DNA of 46,162 nt from an uncultured Alteromonadaceae bacterium (lineage in GTDB: Bacteria; Pseudomonadota; Gammaproteobacteria; Enterobacterales; Alteromonadaceae), in NCBI GenBank assembly GCA_913056495.1, contig CAJXMO010000026.1:1-46162 (forward strand). Direction: 5' to 3'. The notes below the pieces were generated by a model. It saw only the letters and a program-made list of their open reading frames with translations. It was not told the DNA's origin and made no database searches. Made by a program: the position numbers and the translations under genes. Shown here piece after piece: positions 16,257 through 25,639 of this stretch (positions are counted from its first letter, which is position 1; the number at the start of each line of letters is the position of its first letter).

Positions 16257-17078
16257 TTTTATACCTTTCTCTTGTTTAATGGCTTCGTAAGCGGCTTGTA
16301 TATCCTGAGCTTTTTCTTTTGCCAATTTTAAGGCCTGTTCAGGCAATCCTTGCGCGCTGAGTTTATCCGGGTGGTGCTGAGCCATCAGTTTCTTATACGC
16401 TTTTTTGATGGCTTTAGCATCGTCTGACTGAGAAACCCCGAGGATCTGGTAAGCATAGGCCAGGCTCATACCGGCGGGCTGTGCTTTTTGTCTGCTTTTT
16501 TCATGATAATGGGTGCTGGCTTCATTTTGTTTAATGATGCTGTCGATCATTAGTTTATTAAAGCCCAGAGTTGCGCCGATTGAATATAAAATTTCACGCG
16601 CTTTAGGATGAAGCTGGCCATTGGCTAAAGCGGCCTGAATCTGAATCTCTAAATAAATCAGCATAAAGTCACGTCTGGCATAACAATAGCCTTTGAATTC
16701 ACGAACCACTTCTTCAACCGGAAAATTACCCTGTTTGCCTTCCCGGTAGGCCGCTTGAGCCTCTTTTCTGAGGTCTCCTGTCAGACCCATTCTATCCATG
16801 AGTGCTGAGGCTAACGCTATGTCATTTTCGGTGACCCGGCCGGATGATTTTGCGATATGTCCCATTAACGAGAACAGGCTGTGAAAAAATATAGCTCGAT
16901 TTTTTAAACTGGCTTTACGGCGCATTAAACTGGCAAAACCACCATTGTCTGATAAAGCCTGTGCGTAGCCTTTATCAAAATAATATCCAATGATGAATCC
17001 GATAATGGCTCCGGGTACATGGAACATCATAGAACCAAAAATCAGTCCGAGTATCTTTCCCCAATTGCTTTTATTCAT
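16254..17078 (-). CDS. djlA: Membrane-anchored co-chaperone DjlA
   Basis: DjlA is a type III DnaJ protein that stimulates DnaK at the inner membrane and is linked to envelope stress signalling. The N-terminal membrane segment has the typical GxxxG pattern (GKILGLIFGSMMFHVPGAIIG), a TerB-like central domain follows, and the C-terminal J domain holds the HPD triplet in QHHPDKL. The frame is open from a TTG at 17102, but ATG 17078 has an excellent AAAGGG 5 bases upstream and starts right before the membrane segment, giving 274 residues. It follows murU by 16 bases with this start. Confidence 0.92.
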   Translation of the reverse strand: MNKSNWGKILGLIFGSMMFHVPGAIIGFIIGYYFDKGYAQALSDNGGFASLMRRKASLKNRAIFFHSLFSLMGHIAKSSGRVTENDIALASALMDRMGLTGDLRKEAQAAYREGKQGNFPVEEVVREFKGYCYARRDFMLIYLEIQIQAALANGQLHPKAREILYSIGATLGFNKLMIDSIIKQNEASTHYHEKSRQKAQPAGMSLAYAYQILGVSQSDDAKAIKKAYKKLMAQHHPDKLSAQGLPEQALKLAKEKAQDIQAAYEAIKQEKGIK

Positions 17079-17094
17079 TGTGACCCTTTTATAC

Positions 17095-17766
17095 TTATTC
17101 AACGGACTGTTTTATTTGTGTGAGCCGGTCGGGGGTGCCTATGTCTGACCACTGACCGTTATGTAGTTGTGCACTCACTTTTTGGTGTTTGATTCCGGCT
17201 TTTAGCAGTTTTCCTAATGCCAGTGGCATTGAGTGTTCTCCTTTAAAAAAATCAGGATGGTAAACCGCGATCCCTGAAAATGTATAGCTGGTTTCATTAG
17301 CCTGTTTTTCAATCGCCATTCCGGATTTTAATGCAAAATCCCCAGTTGGATTATGTTGTGGATTCTTGACCAAGACAATATGGGCAAGCTTTTGTCCAAG
17401 TTCTACGTATTTTAAGGCCTGATAATCAAAGTCACACCAAATATCGGCATTTACCACAACAAAGGCTTGATCGTCTAACAAATCCATTGCATTGATAATA
17501 CCGCCAGCGGTTTCAAATTGATCAACTTTCTCCGGGCTATATTGTATCCGGCACTGATATCGGGCACCATCGCCGAGCTTGGCCGGAATTTGTTCACCTA
17601 AATAGGCATGATTGATGACGATGTCTTTAAATCCGGCACGTACCAGAGCTTCTAACTGATATTCAATTAAACTTTTTCCGGCCACTTCGAGTAAAGGCTT
17701 GGGGGTCTTTAGAGTCAGCGGTAGCATGCGTTTACCTTTACCGGCAGCTAAAATCATTGCTTTCAT
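17095..17766 (-). CDS. murU: N-acetylmuramate alpha-1-phosphate uridylyltransferase MurU
   Basis: This 223-residue nucleotidyltransferase starts MKAMILAAGKGKRMLPLTLKTPKP, the signature that binds the nucleotide triphosphate, and has VVVNADIWCDFD as the metal-binding aspartate region. With AmgK it forms the recycling bypass known from Pseudomonas putida, turning MurNAc 1-phosphate into UDP-MurNAc without de novo synthesis. The specific call rests on the 4-base overlap with amgK and on the position opposite lptD, the same as in Pseudomonas. From sequence alone it could be another sugar-1-phosphate nucleotidyltransferase. Confidence 0.85.
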   Translation of the reverse strand: MKAMILAAGKGKRMLPLTLKTPKPLLEVAGKSLIEYQLEALVRAGFKDIVINHAYLGEQIPAKLGDGARYQCRIQYSPEKVDQFETAGGIINAMDLLDDQAFVVVNADIWCDFDYQALKYVELGQKLAHIVLVKNPQHNPTGDFALKSGMAIEKQANETSYTFSGIAVYHPDFFKGEHSMPLALGKLLKAGIKHQKVSAQLHNGQWSDIGTPDRLTQIKQSVE

Positions 17767-18791
17767 ACGTGCTCAACTCCTTTTGTTTGTCGTGCCGAAT
17801 AAAGCGGTAATATTTTTTGTTCGAGCCAGTTCAAAAATGCCTTCAGCTCAGCAAAGTGTGCGGCAGCTGATACAATATAATTGAGTACAGCCGGAATATG
17901 TTGCAGGTAATCCGGTTTATTATCGCGTATTGCCAGTCGTGCAAAAATACCGGCACATTTTATATGTCGCTGAAGTCCGGCTAAATCAAACCAGTCCTGC
18001 CACTGACGTGTTTCAATCTGGGGATAATAAAGGGCTCTGAACTCTTCGCTGAGTCGGTTAACCGTATCACCGGGCCAAATCAGATAACAATCTTTTAGCA
18101 GCGAAACCAGATCATAACAAACCGGGCCTATTAACATACCCTGAAAATCAATTAATACAGGCTGATTAATATCTCCGGCTTTGAGCATAATATTTTTACT
18201 GTGAAAGTCGCGGTGTACTGCGACCTGGGGCTGAGCTAAAAACTGCTGTGTTAAAAATGCTTTGCTTTGTTCAAGCATGGCTTTTTCATCAGCTGACATT
18301 GAATAATTCAGGTATTGTTCAATAAACCATTCATCAAAGATGCCTAACTCAAGTTGAACAAAACTATCCTTATATGAATCTATTGAAGTAAGTGAGCTTT
18401 TACTTATCGACTGTAATTTATCAAGTGTCGGCCAAAGTGCGCGGTAACAGCTCTGAAAATTTGAATCATTAATTTGGTCGGCTAAATGGATATTGCCTAA
18501 GTCGGGCTGCAACATAAAACCCGATTCAAAGTCTGCTGCTATGACTTCAGATGCTGCAATGTTTGCCTGTTTGAGCGTATTGGCCAGTTCAACAAATAAT
18601 AATGTATTTTCTGTCTCTACCGGGGCATCAACAGCAATATAATTGTTGTTTTTATATTCGACCCTGAAATAACGTCTGAAGCTGGCATCACCGGATACTA
18701 ATTCGATGCCAACCGGCTCGGATTCGGTTATTTTTAGTTGTTGTTTTACCCAGTCAAAAAGCTGTTGGTCGCGCAGATTATTTTTTGTCAT
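17763..18791 (-). CDS. amgK: N-acetylmuramate/N-acetylglucosamine kinase AmgK
   Basis: This aminoglycoside-phosphotransferase-fold kinase has the catalytic loop VAVHRDFHSKNIML and the metal-binding LIDFQG motif. The family places a phosphate on the anomeric carbon of MurNAc or GlcNAc released in cell-wall turnover, feeding MurU. I chose ATG 18791 (342 residues); an in-frame TTG at 18806 would add five residues and neither has a clear ribosome binding site. It overlaps murU by 4 bases, so the pair is one operon with djlA. Its promoter must lie in the 174-base gap shared with lptD. Confidence 0.85.
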   Translation of the reverse strand: MTKNNLRDQQLFDWVKQQLKITESEPVGIELVSGDASFRRYFRVEYKNNNYIAVDAPVETENTLLFVELANTLKQANIAASEVIAADFESGFMLQPDLGNIHLADQINDSNFQSCYRALWPTLDKLQSISKSSLTSIDSYKDSFVQLELGIFDEWFIEQYLNYSMSADEKAMLEQSKAFLTQQFLAQPQVAVHRDFHSKNIMLKAGDINQPVLIDFQGMLIGPVCYDLVSLLKDCYLIWPGDTVNRLSEEFRALYYPQIETRQWQDWFDLAGLQRHIKCAGIFARLAIRDNKPDYLQHIPAVLNYIVSAAAHFAELKAFLNWLEQKILPLYSARQTKGVEHV

Positions 18792-18893
18792 AAGTGATTT
18801 GGTCAAATTATAAGTAATTTGTTCTCTTTACTTGTTTTTCTCGGGCTTAAAAATAGCCGAACGAGGCATTTTGTTTTATCATAACGCTTTGTG

Positions 18894-18910
18894 CAACTTA
18901 AGGTAAGTTG
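18894..18910. promoter_or_regulatory. Perfect inverted repeat in the amgK-lptD divergent region
   Basis: CAACTTA (18894-18900) and TAAGTTG (18904-18910) are separated by AGG. The site lies between the divergent starts, 56 bases before lptD. It may be an operator or part of a promoter. I did not find a convincing sigma-E promoter, which drives lptD in enterobacteria. Confidence 0.4.
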
Positions 18911-18965
18911 TGTTATTCGGTTTTAGTGCTATTCCTCATTATATTCAGGTTCGGTTTTTATTTTT

Positions 18966-21275
18966 GTGATTCGCTTTTTTGTCGTTTTTATATTTGTATT
19001 CTGTCCGCCATTATTTGCGGCACAATTGCAATGTTACCAGTCCAGCCTGGATTCTGTTGAGTCAGAAGATGAAGCTCAATCGACTGCTTGGTCATCTATG
19101 ACAGCGCCGAGAGAAGACGCTTTAATGATCTTATCTGATAAGACGGAAGTCGGTGTTGATAGCTCAGCTAAATTTTTTGGTAAAGTGAGTATTATTCAGG
19201 GGAATAACTCAATTTCGGCCGATACAGCACAAATCTCCAATGACAGAAATACAATGAAAGCCTCCGGCGGTATTGTTTTCTCAAGTGGTGAAACAAAAGT
19301 TTATAGTGAATCATTACAGGCTGAACTGGACCAATCGGCTATTCAGTTAAACGATTCGAAATATCAGTTAGCTAATTTTTTAGGCCATGGTAAAGCCGAA
19401 ATTTTCAGAGTCGATCAAAAAAATAAAACGCTTGAACTGACCAACGCTGACTTTACCAATTGCCCACCTCAAAATGCGCCCGACTGGCAACTGTTTTCCA
19501 GCCAGATTACTTTGTCTGTGGACGAAGAATGGGGTGAAGCCTGGCACAGCCGGATTGAAGTTTTTCAGGTACCGGTTTTATATTTGCCGTATTTGTCGTT
19601 TCCACTAACGGATAAAAGAAAGTCAGGTTGGTTATACCCGAGCATTTCAACCTCGAATCAGCGTGGTGCGGATATTATTACGCCCTATTACTGGAATATC
19701 GCAGAAAACTTTGATTTAACCTTATCGCCTCGCGCTATGACAGAGCGCGGTGGTCAGCTTGGCAGTGAATTCAGGTATTTACAAAAGAATTACCAAGGTG
19801 AACTGTATCTGGAGTGGATGCCTCACGACAGGGCTTTTGAACCGGATGAGCTGGTGGATGAAAAAACCAGTCAGTCGCGCAGTGCGCTTAGATGGCAACA
19901 TCAGGCTGATGTTTACCAAAGCTGGAAAAGTGACATTGATATTATGTTACTCAGCGATGATGGTTATATCAGTGATTTAGGGTTTCAGAACTATAGTCAG
20001 GTCGATACCCATGTTGAGCGTTTTATTAAATTGTATCAGCAACACGAAACCTGGTCTTTTGATGTGACTGTGCGTGACTTTGAAGTTTTTGGGGATCATA
20101 GTCGGCCATACCGTACCTTGCCTGAAATGCAATTTTGGTATGGTGGCCTGATTGATGACGAAAACTGGTCATTTGATCTACCAGCTGAATTTGCTTGGTT
20201 TCAGTCAGATGAAGCCAGTTTAAAAGAAGCTTTCAGGCTGCATTCTGAACCCAAATTAACCTGGTCTGTTTATCGTCCTGCTTGGGAAGTCATTGCTCAG
20301 GGGTCATTAGCATCCACTTTATATGTGCAGGAAAAAACGCTAAATGATACCCTGCAAGAAGAGGACTATGAACAAATTGGCAGGGTATTGCCTAGATTAA
20401 GATTAAGCGGTCGACTTATTTTAGAACGCCCGCTGGACTGGTTCGGTAGCGCAATGAAGCAGACACTGGAACCCAGAGTTCAGTATTTGCGTGTACCTTA
20501 TACGGATCAGTCTGACATCGGCTTGTATGATACTGCATTATTGCAGGATGACTATTTTGGTTTGTTTAGAGAAAATCGCTTTAGTGGTATTGATCGTATC
20601 CCTGAGTCAAATCAGGTTACTTTGGGCCTGACAACACGTATGTTAAGCGATCAAAGCCGAGAAAAATTAAGGCTCAGTATTGGTCAGATATTTTATTTAA
20701 AAGAATCCAGAACGGACTTTATCGACTTAAAACAAACAACCGAAAAAGGCGAATCTGCTTTAGCTGCAGAGCTGGATTTTGATATTCGAAAAACCTGGTT
20801 TTTACACTACGGCTTGCAGTTTGATACTGAGCTGGGGAAAACACGTAAAAGCCAGTTTACGCTGGATTATCACAGAAATGATGATCACCTGATGCAGTTA
20901 AGCCACAGATATGTGACCGACATTTCAGGCAACCAAATTGAGCAGTTAGGTTTAACCAGTTTGTGGGAAATTAGCCCGCAGTGGCAAACATTTGCTAGTA
21001 TGCATCAGGATTTGAACTTAGACCGAACTGTTGAGGCAAGATTAGGTCTACTATACGAATCCTGTTGTTGGCAGTTACAGTTTGGCTGGCAAAGCAAAGT
21101 TAAAACAAATCTGGCCGCGCAAGATAGTCAAACTTCTGTGCCAACTAATGAAAGAGATTCGGGATTAATGTTTACCTTTACGATTAAAGGGTTCGGCCAA
21201 AGTAAAAGCCAAGCACTAAAAGTATTGAATTCGGGGATCTTTGGTTACCGAACTCCAAATTTTTTAAACCAGTGA
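18966..21275 (+). CDS. lptD: LPS-assembly protein LptD
   Basis: LptD is the outer-membrane beta-barrel that inserts lipopolysaccharide in the outer leaflet with LptE. The 769-residue protein has a signal peptide (cleavage after FAA near residue 19), the periplasmic OstA-like jellyroll (about 50-170) and the LptD barrel. The four cysteines that form its two interdomain disulfides are present: Cys23, Cys166 and the adjacent Cys700-Cys701. The start is GTG 18966 without a strong ribosome binding site. It heads the lptD-surA-pdxA-rsmA-apaG-apaH operon. DsbD elsewhere in the window belongs to the machinery that helps correct such disulfides. Confidence 0.95.
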   Translation: MIRFFVVFIFVFCPPLFAAQLQCYQSSLDSVESEDEAQSTAWSSMTAPREDALMILSDKTEVGVDSSAKFFGKVSIIQGNNSISADTAQISNDRNTMKASGGIVFSSGETKVYSESLQAELDQSAIQLNDSKYQLANFLGHGKAEIFRVDQKNKTLELTNADFTNCPPQNAPDWQLFSSQITLSVDEEWGEAWHSRIEVFQVPVLYLPYLSFPLTDKRKSGWLYPSISTSNQRGADIITPYYWNIAENFDLTLSPRAMTERGGQLGSEFRYLQKNYQGELYLEWMPHDRAFEPDELVDEKTSQSRSALRWQHQADVYQSWKSDIDIMLLSDDGYISDLGFQNYSQVDTHVERFIKLYQQHETWSFDVTVRDFEVFGDHSRPYRTLPEMQFWYGGLIDDENWSFDLPAEFAWFQSDEASLKEAFRLHSEPKLTWSVYRPAWEVIAQGSLASTLYVQEKTLNDTLQEEDYEQIGRVLPRLRLSGRLILERPLDWFGSAMKQTLEPRVQYLRVPYTDQSDIGLYDTALLQDDYFGLFRENRFSGIDRIPESNQVTLGLTTRMLSDQSREKLRLSIGQIFYLKESRTDFIDLKQTTEKGESALAAELDFDIRKTWFLHYGLQFDTELGKTRKSQFTLDYHRNDDHLMQLSHRYVTDISGNQIEQLGLTSLWEISPQWQTFASMHQDLNLDRTVEARLGLLYESCCWQLQFGWQSKVKTNLAAQDSQTSVPTNERDSGLMFTFTIKGFGQSKSQALKVLNSGIFGYRTPNFLNQ

Positions 21276-21282
21276 GTGATTC

Positions 21283-22578
21283 ATGAAACAAATTAAAAAA
21301 ATGATAACCATGTTATGCACTAGCTTGCTATTAATAAGCCAGGTGCACGCTGTTGAGTTATTAGATAAAGTAGCCGTAGTGGTGAATCAGGGCGTCATTT
21401 TAGAAAATGAAATTCAAACCATGATTGCAGAATTAAAGCTGCAGGCTGAGCGTTCTGAGCAAGAGTTACCGTCAGATAAAGCACTTAGAGTTCAGGTTAC
21501 TGAGCGTTTGATTACCAATGAATTGCAACAGCAATTTGCCAGCCAGATAGGGTTGGAAATTAGCGATGCTCAGGTACAGCAAACTGTACAGGATATGGCA
21601 TTAAAGCAAAATACAACGATTGAAAACTTACGCCAACAGATTATATTAAATGGTGGGGACTATGAATCTTATCTTGAGCAAGTTCGCCAAGAACTGACCG
21701 CAAGTGAAGTTCGCCGGGCTATGGTATCCCGACGTATTTATGTTTCGCCTCAGGAAATTGAAGGGTTAGTTAGCTTATTAAAAGAGCGTGGCCAGCAAAA
21801 CGAAGAATATCATCTTGGCCATATTCTGATTGGTTTGCCATCAGGCGCTACGGCCGATGAAATTGAAAGCAGTCAGAACCGGGCTGAAAAAGTTATTCAA
21901 TTATTAGGTGAAGGCAGTGACTTTAGAAAAGTTGCGATTGGCTCATCATCAGGTGCAAAAGCATTGGATGGTGGTGACCTTGGTTGGATGAACGTGAATG
22001 AAATGCCCTCTTTATTTGCTGAAGCCGTTACGAATCAGAAAAAAGATTCTGTTATCGGGCCAATCAGAAGTGGTGCCGGTTTCCACATTTTAAAAATATT
22101 TGATATTCGTGGTCGTCAAACCGTTGAAGTTAAAGAAGTGAATGCCCGACATATTTTAATTTCGCCTTCAATTATTGTGAGTAATGAAAAAGCGAAAAAT
22201 ATGCTGACTCAATTCTTAGAAGATATTAAATCAGGTGATGCTGATTTTGCTGAACTGGCAAAAGAATATTCAGAAGATCCGGGTTCCGCCATCAAAGGCG
22301 GTGAATTAGGCTGGTCTGATCCGTCCAGATATGTACCCGAATTTAAAAATACACTGGCTGAGTTAGAGCCGGGTGAATACTCACAACCTTTCAAAACAAC
22401 ACACGGCTGGCACTTAGTGCAATTACTCGAACGCAGAACTCAGGACGCTACCGATTCTGCTTATCAGGAGAGAGCCTATCGTTTGTTGTTTAACCGTAAA
22501 TTTAATGAAGAAGCTGAGGCTTGGATTAGAGAGATCCGAGATCAAGCTTATGTCGAGATTTTAGGTGATAACAGTTAA
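21283..22578 (+). CDS. surA: Periplasmic chaperone and peptidyl-prolyl isomerase SurA
   Basis: SurA delivers outer-membrane proteins, LptD among them, to the BAM complex. The 431 residues include a signal peptide (cleavage after VHA near residue 23), the N-terminal chaperone helices (VAVVVNQGVILENEI), two parvulin domains (about 173-275, starting EEYHLGHILI, and about 285-385, starting VNARHILIS) and a short C-terminal helix. It begins 7 bases after lptD, and its TAA overlaps the pdxA ATG by one base. Confidence 0.96.
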   Translation: MKQIKKMITMLCTSLLLISQVHAVELLDKVAVVVNQGVILENEIQTMIAELKLQAERSEQELPSDKALRVQVTERLITNELQQQFASQIGLEISDAQVQQTVQDMALKQNTTIENLRQQIILNGGDYESYLEQVRQELTASEVRRAMVSRRIYVSPQEIEGLVSLLKERGQQNEEYHLGHILIGLPSGATADEIESSQNRAEKVIQLLGEGSDFRKVAIGSSSGAKALDGGDLGWMNVNEMPSLFAEAVTNQKKDSVIGPIRSGAGFHILKIFDIRGRQTVEVKEVNARHILISPSIIVSNEKAKNMLTQFLEDIKSGDADFAELAKEYSEDPGSAIKGGELGWSDPSRYVPEFKNTLAELEPGEYSQPFKTTHGWHLVQLLERRTQDATDSAYQERAYRLLFNRKFNEEAEAWIREIRDQAYVEILGDNS

Positions 22579-23570
22579 TGACATTTAGAATTGCAATAAC
22601 ACCGGGTGAGCCTGCGGGTATCGGCCCTGATTTAGTTTTAAAAATAGCCCAATACGACTGGCCTGCTCAGTTGGTTGTTGTTGGTTCTGATGAGTTATTA
22701 AAAAACAGAGCAAAACAGCTGGGATTAGATGTTGAGCTGATTGAATACGATCCTAATCAGGCCGCATTGCCACAGAAAAAAGGCACATTAACCATTTTAC
22801 CGGTTGAGCTGAAAGCGCCGGTTGTTTGTGGTGAATTAAATGCAAAAAATGGCCAATATGTAGTTGAAACTATGCGCATTGCCTGTCAAAAAAATATGGA
22901 TGGAGAATTTGCAGCCATAGTGACAGGTCCGGTTAATAAAGGCATTATCAATAAATCCGGTATTTCATTTAGTGGCCATACTGAGTTTTTTGCAACAGAA
23001 TCCAATACGGCAGATGTCGTGATGATGTTAGCCACTGAAGGGTTAAGAGTTGCATTGATGACAACGCATATCCCTTTGGCTTATGTATCAAAAGCCATCA
23101 CTTATGATCGAGTGATCAAGGTGACTGAAATTTTACATAACGAGCTCAAGAGCAAGTTTGGTATAGATAAGCCAACCATTTATGTATGTGGTTTAAATCC
23201 ACATGCCGGAGAAGACGGGCACCTGGGTACTGAAGAACTGACAACGATTACGCCAGCTTTGGATGAGTTAAGAGGGCGTGGCATGGATATTGTTGGTCCG
23301 CTGCCGGCGGATACCTTATTTCAGGATAAATATTTACAAAATGCAGATGCAGTTTTGTCTATGTTCCATGATCAGGGGTTAACCGTATTAAAATATAAAG
23401 GGTTTGGTAAAGCCGTTAATATTACGCTAGGCCTGCCTTTCATCCGAACTTCGGTAGATCATGGTACAGCGCTTGATTTAGCCGGTACCGGGCTTGCTGA
23501 AGTGGGTAGTTTTCAGGTTGCATTAAACGAAGCAATTACGCTGGCGGAACGTTCAAGTCATGACAGATAA
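22578..23570 (+). CDS. pdxA: 4-hydroxythreonine-4-phosphate dehydrogenase
   Basis: PdxA oxidises 4-phosphohydroxy-threonine in the DXP-dependent route to pyridoxal 5'-phosphate. The 330-residue protein carries the start ITPGEPAGIGPDL, the substrate-binding GPVNKGIINKSG followed by SGHTEFFA, and the metal-site segments GLNPHAGEDGHLG, MFHDQGL and SVDHGTALDLAG. Its start overlaps the surA stop by one base and its end overlaps rsmA by 11 bases, indicating translational coupling. Confidence 0.97.
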   Translation: MTFRIAITPGEPAGIGPDLVLKIAQYDWPAQLVVVGSDELLKNRAKQLGLDVELIEYDPNQAALPQKKGTLTILPVELKAPVVCGELNAKNGQYVVETMRIACQKNMDGEFAAIVTGPVNKGIINKSGISFSGHTEFFATESNTADVVMMLATEGLRVALMTTHIPLAYVSKAITYDRVIKVTEILHNELKSKFGIDKPTIYVCGLNPHAGEDGHLGTEELTTITPALDELRGRGMDIVGPLPADTLFQDKYLQNADAVLSMFHDQGLTVLKYKGFGKAVNITLGLPFIRTSVDHGTALDLAGTGLAEVGSFQVALNEAITLAERSSHDR

Positions 23571-24354
23571 AGTGCATTTAGGCCACAGAGCCAGAAAACG
23601 TTTTGGTCAGAACTTTTTAACCGATGATTACATCATAGGCGAAATCGTTAATGCAATTGCGCCTGATGACGACCACGTTATGGTTGAAATTGGACCGGGT
23701 TTAGGTGCATTAACTTTTCCTGTGATGGAACAGGTTGAACATTTAAATGTGGTTGAGCTTGACCGGGATTTAGTTCAGCGTTTTGAAGAAGATCAGTTAT
23801 TGCAGCGTAAACTAACCGTTTATCAAGCCGATGCAATGAAGTTTGATTTTGCTCAGTTAGTCGCTGACGATAAAAAAATGAAATTGTTTGGGAATTTACC
23901 CTATAACATTTCAACCCCGCTTTTATTCCACCTGTTTAACTTTTGCGATCATATTTCTGATATGCATTTTATGCTGCAAAAAGAAGTCGTTGATCGTATG
24001 TGTGCCGAACCGGGCAGCAAAGCTTTTGGTAAACTGAGTGTGATGACTCAATATTATTGCGACGCTGAACCTGTTGTTGCGGTTGATCCGAATTGCTTTA
24101 CACCCCCCCCAAAGGTAGTGTCAGCTGTTGTCCGCCTCGTGCCTAAAACGCAAAGAGCCGATGTTGATACTAAAATCCTTGAACGAGTTGCTGGTGCGGC
24201 TTTTAATCAGAGAAGAAAAACCATTCGTAACAGTTTAAAAGATGTTTTGGATGCGAGCGAGCTTGAAGCGCTAGGGTTGGATCCTAAATTGCGTGCTGAG
24301 GCACTCTCTTTAGCCGATTTCATTGCCATTGCTCAATTTGTCAGTCAAAAGTAG
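23560..24354 (+). CDS. rsmA: 16S rRNA dimethyladenosine transferase RsmA (KsgA)
   Basis: RsmA dimethylates two adjacent adenines near the 3' end of 16S rRNA, a late checkpoint in 30S assembly. The 264-residue protein shows RKRFGQNFLTD, the SAM-binding VEIGPGLGALT, the catalytic NLPYNIS and the C-terminal FNQRRKTIRNSLK. The codons for TPPPK include an eight-cytosine run (24103-24110), which keeps the frame here. It starts within the end of pdxA and is followed after 14 bases by apaG. Confidence 0.97.
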   Translation: MTDKVHLGHRARKRFGQNFLTDDYIIGEIVNAIAPDDDHVMVEIGPGLGALTFPVMEQVEHLNVVELDRDLVQRFEEDQLLQRKLTVYQADAMKFDFAQLVADDKKMKLFGNLPYNISTPLLFHLFNFCDHISDMHFMLQKEVVDRMCAEPGSKAFGKLSVMTQYYCDAEPVVAVDPNCFTPPPKVVSAVVRLVPKTQRADVDTKILERVAGAAFNQRRKTIRNSLKDVLDASELEALGLDPKLRAEALSLADFIAIAQFVSQK

Positions 24355-24368
24355 TAAAGATTTTAAAG

Positions 24369-24752
24369 ATGATAAATCCCGAAGACGCAATACAAATTCA
24401 AACCGAATCTTATTATGTAGATGAGCAATCGGATCCGAAAGAAGAAAGATATGTGTTTGCTTATACGATAACGATTCACAACAAGGGCCAACAGGCGGTT
24501 CAGCTTAAAAGCCGTTATTGGTTAATTACCGACAGTAACGGTAAAAAAGCCGAAGTGCAGGGCGATGGTGTGATTGGCCAGCAACCCGTGATTAGACCCA
24601 ATGGTAAGTTCCAGTATACCAGTGGCGCGGTTGTCGATACGCCGGTTGCGACTATGGAAGGTTATTATGATATGGTTGAAGTTGAGAGCGAAAAAACCTT
24701 TAAAGCGCCTATTAGTGTATTCAGGTTGGCTCAACCCAATATTTTAAACTAG
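24369..24752 (+). CDS. apaG: ApaG protein
   Basis: This 127-residue single-domain protein has a fibronectin III-like fold. The family hallmarks ESYYVDEQSDPKEERYVFAY, RYWLITDSNGK and GDGVIGQQPVIRPN are present. ApaG is conserved next to apaH but its biochemical role is not settled; divalent cation binding has been proposed. It lies 14 bases after rsmA and 13 bases before apaH, clearly in the same operon. Confidence 0.95.
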   Translation: MINPEDAIQIQTESYYVDEQSDPKEERYVFAYTITIHNKGQQAVQLKSRYWLITDSNGKKAEVQGDGVIGQQPVIRPNGKFQYTSGAVVDTPVATMEGYYDMVEVESEKTFKAPISVFRLAQPNILN

Positions 24753-24765
24753 TCAGGTTAGTTTT

Positions 24766-25572
24766 ATGGCTCATTATTTTGTTGGCGACATTCAGGGCTG
24801 CTACGATGAACTGATGCGACTGCTCGATAAAGTTAAATTTAATCCTGAGCAGGATAAATTATGTCCGGTCGGCGATTTGGTAGCAAGAGGACCTGCATCT
24901 GAAAAAGTCGCAAAACTGATGCTAGAACTGGATCAGGCCGTCGAGCCTGTTCTGGGCAATCATGATCTGCATTTATTATCGACTTATGTCGGTTTATACG
25001 AGCCTAAAAAAAACGATAAACTTAAAAAACTGATCCATGCCCCCTTTATTGATAAATATCTGAAATGGCTAAGAAAACAGCCTCTTATCAGAGAATATCC
25101 TGAATTTAATCTGGTGATGAGTCATGCTGGTTTACATCCGAGTTTACCTGTCTCAGAGCAAATGGCGCTGGCAGCGTGTGCGCAGGAAAAACTGGCAGGT
25201 AAAGATTACAAAAAGTGGTTAGACCGTATGTACGGCAATGAACCCAGAAAATGGCGTGCACATTTAACCGAAGAGGAAGCATTCAGGTTTATTATTAATA
25301 CGACCACTCGGATGCGTTTTATTGATGATGAAGGTGCACTTGAGTTTAAATGTAAACTGCCGCCTGAGCAGGCGCCACTTCATCTTTCTCCCTGGTTTGA
25401 AGTTGAAAATCATAATCCTCAAACTTTCATTTTTGGTCACTGGGCTGCTTTGTTAGGTAATACCCGAAATTCAAAGTTTATCGGACTGGATACAGGTTGC
25501 GTTTGGGGTCATCAGTTAACTTGCTATAAAGCGCAAACTCAGGAATTTTTTGCTCAGGCGAGCTTGTCATAA
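24766..25572 (+). CDS. apaH: Diadenosine tetraphosphatase (symmetrical)
   Basis: ApaH splits diadenosine tetraphosphate into two ADP and also removes Np4 caps from RNA. The metallophosphatase motifs are in order: VGDIQGCYDEL, GDLVARGP, GNHDLHLL, SHAGLHP, and FGHWAALLG towards the C-terminus. The length, 268 residues, is usual. It is the last gene of the lptD operon; only 67 bases separate its stop from that of modC on the other strand and no clear terminator hairpin is visible there. Confidence 0.96.
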   Translation: MAHYFVGDIQGCYDELMRLLDKVKFNPEQDKLCPVGDLVARGPASEKVAKLMLELDQAVEPVLGNHDLHLLSTYVGLYEPKKNDKLKKLIHAPFIDKYLKWLRKQPLIREYPEFNLVMSHAGLHPSLPVSEQMALAACAQEKLAGKDYKKWLDRMYGNEPRKWRAHLTEEEAFRFIINTTTRMRFIDDEGALEFKCKLPPEQAPLHLSPWFEVENHNPQTFIFGHWAALLGNTRNSKFIGLDTGCVWGHQLTCYKAQTQEFFAQASLS

Positions 25573-25639
25573 CTTACCTGTATTAAACTAAAAGCCAATA
25601 AATTTAGGTCCTTAGCTAACTTATTATCCAGAGTTGAGG

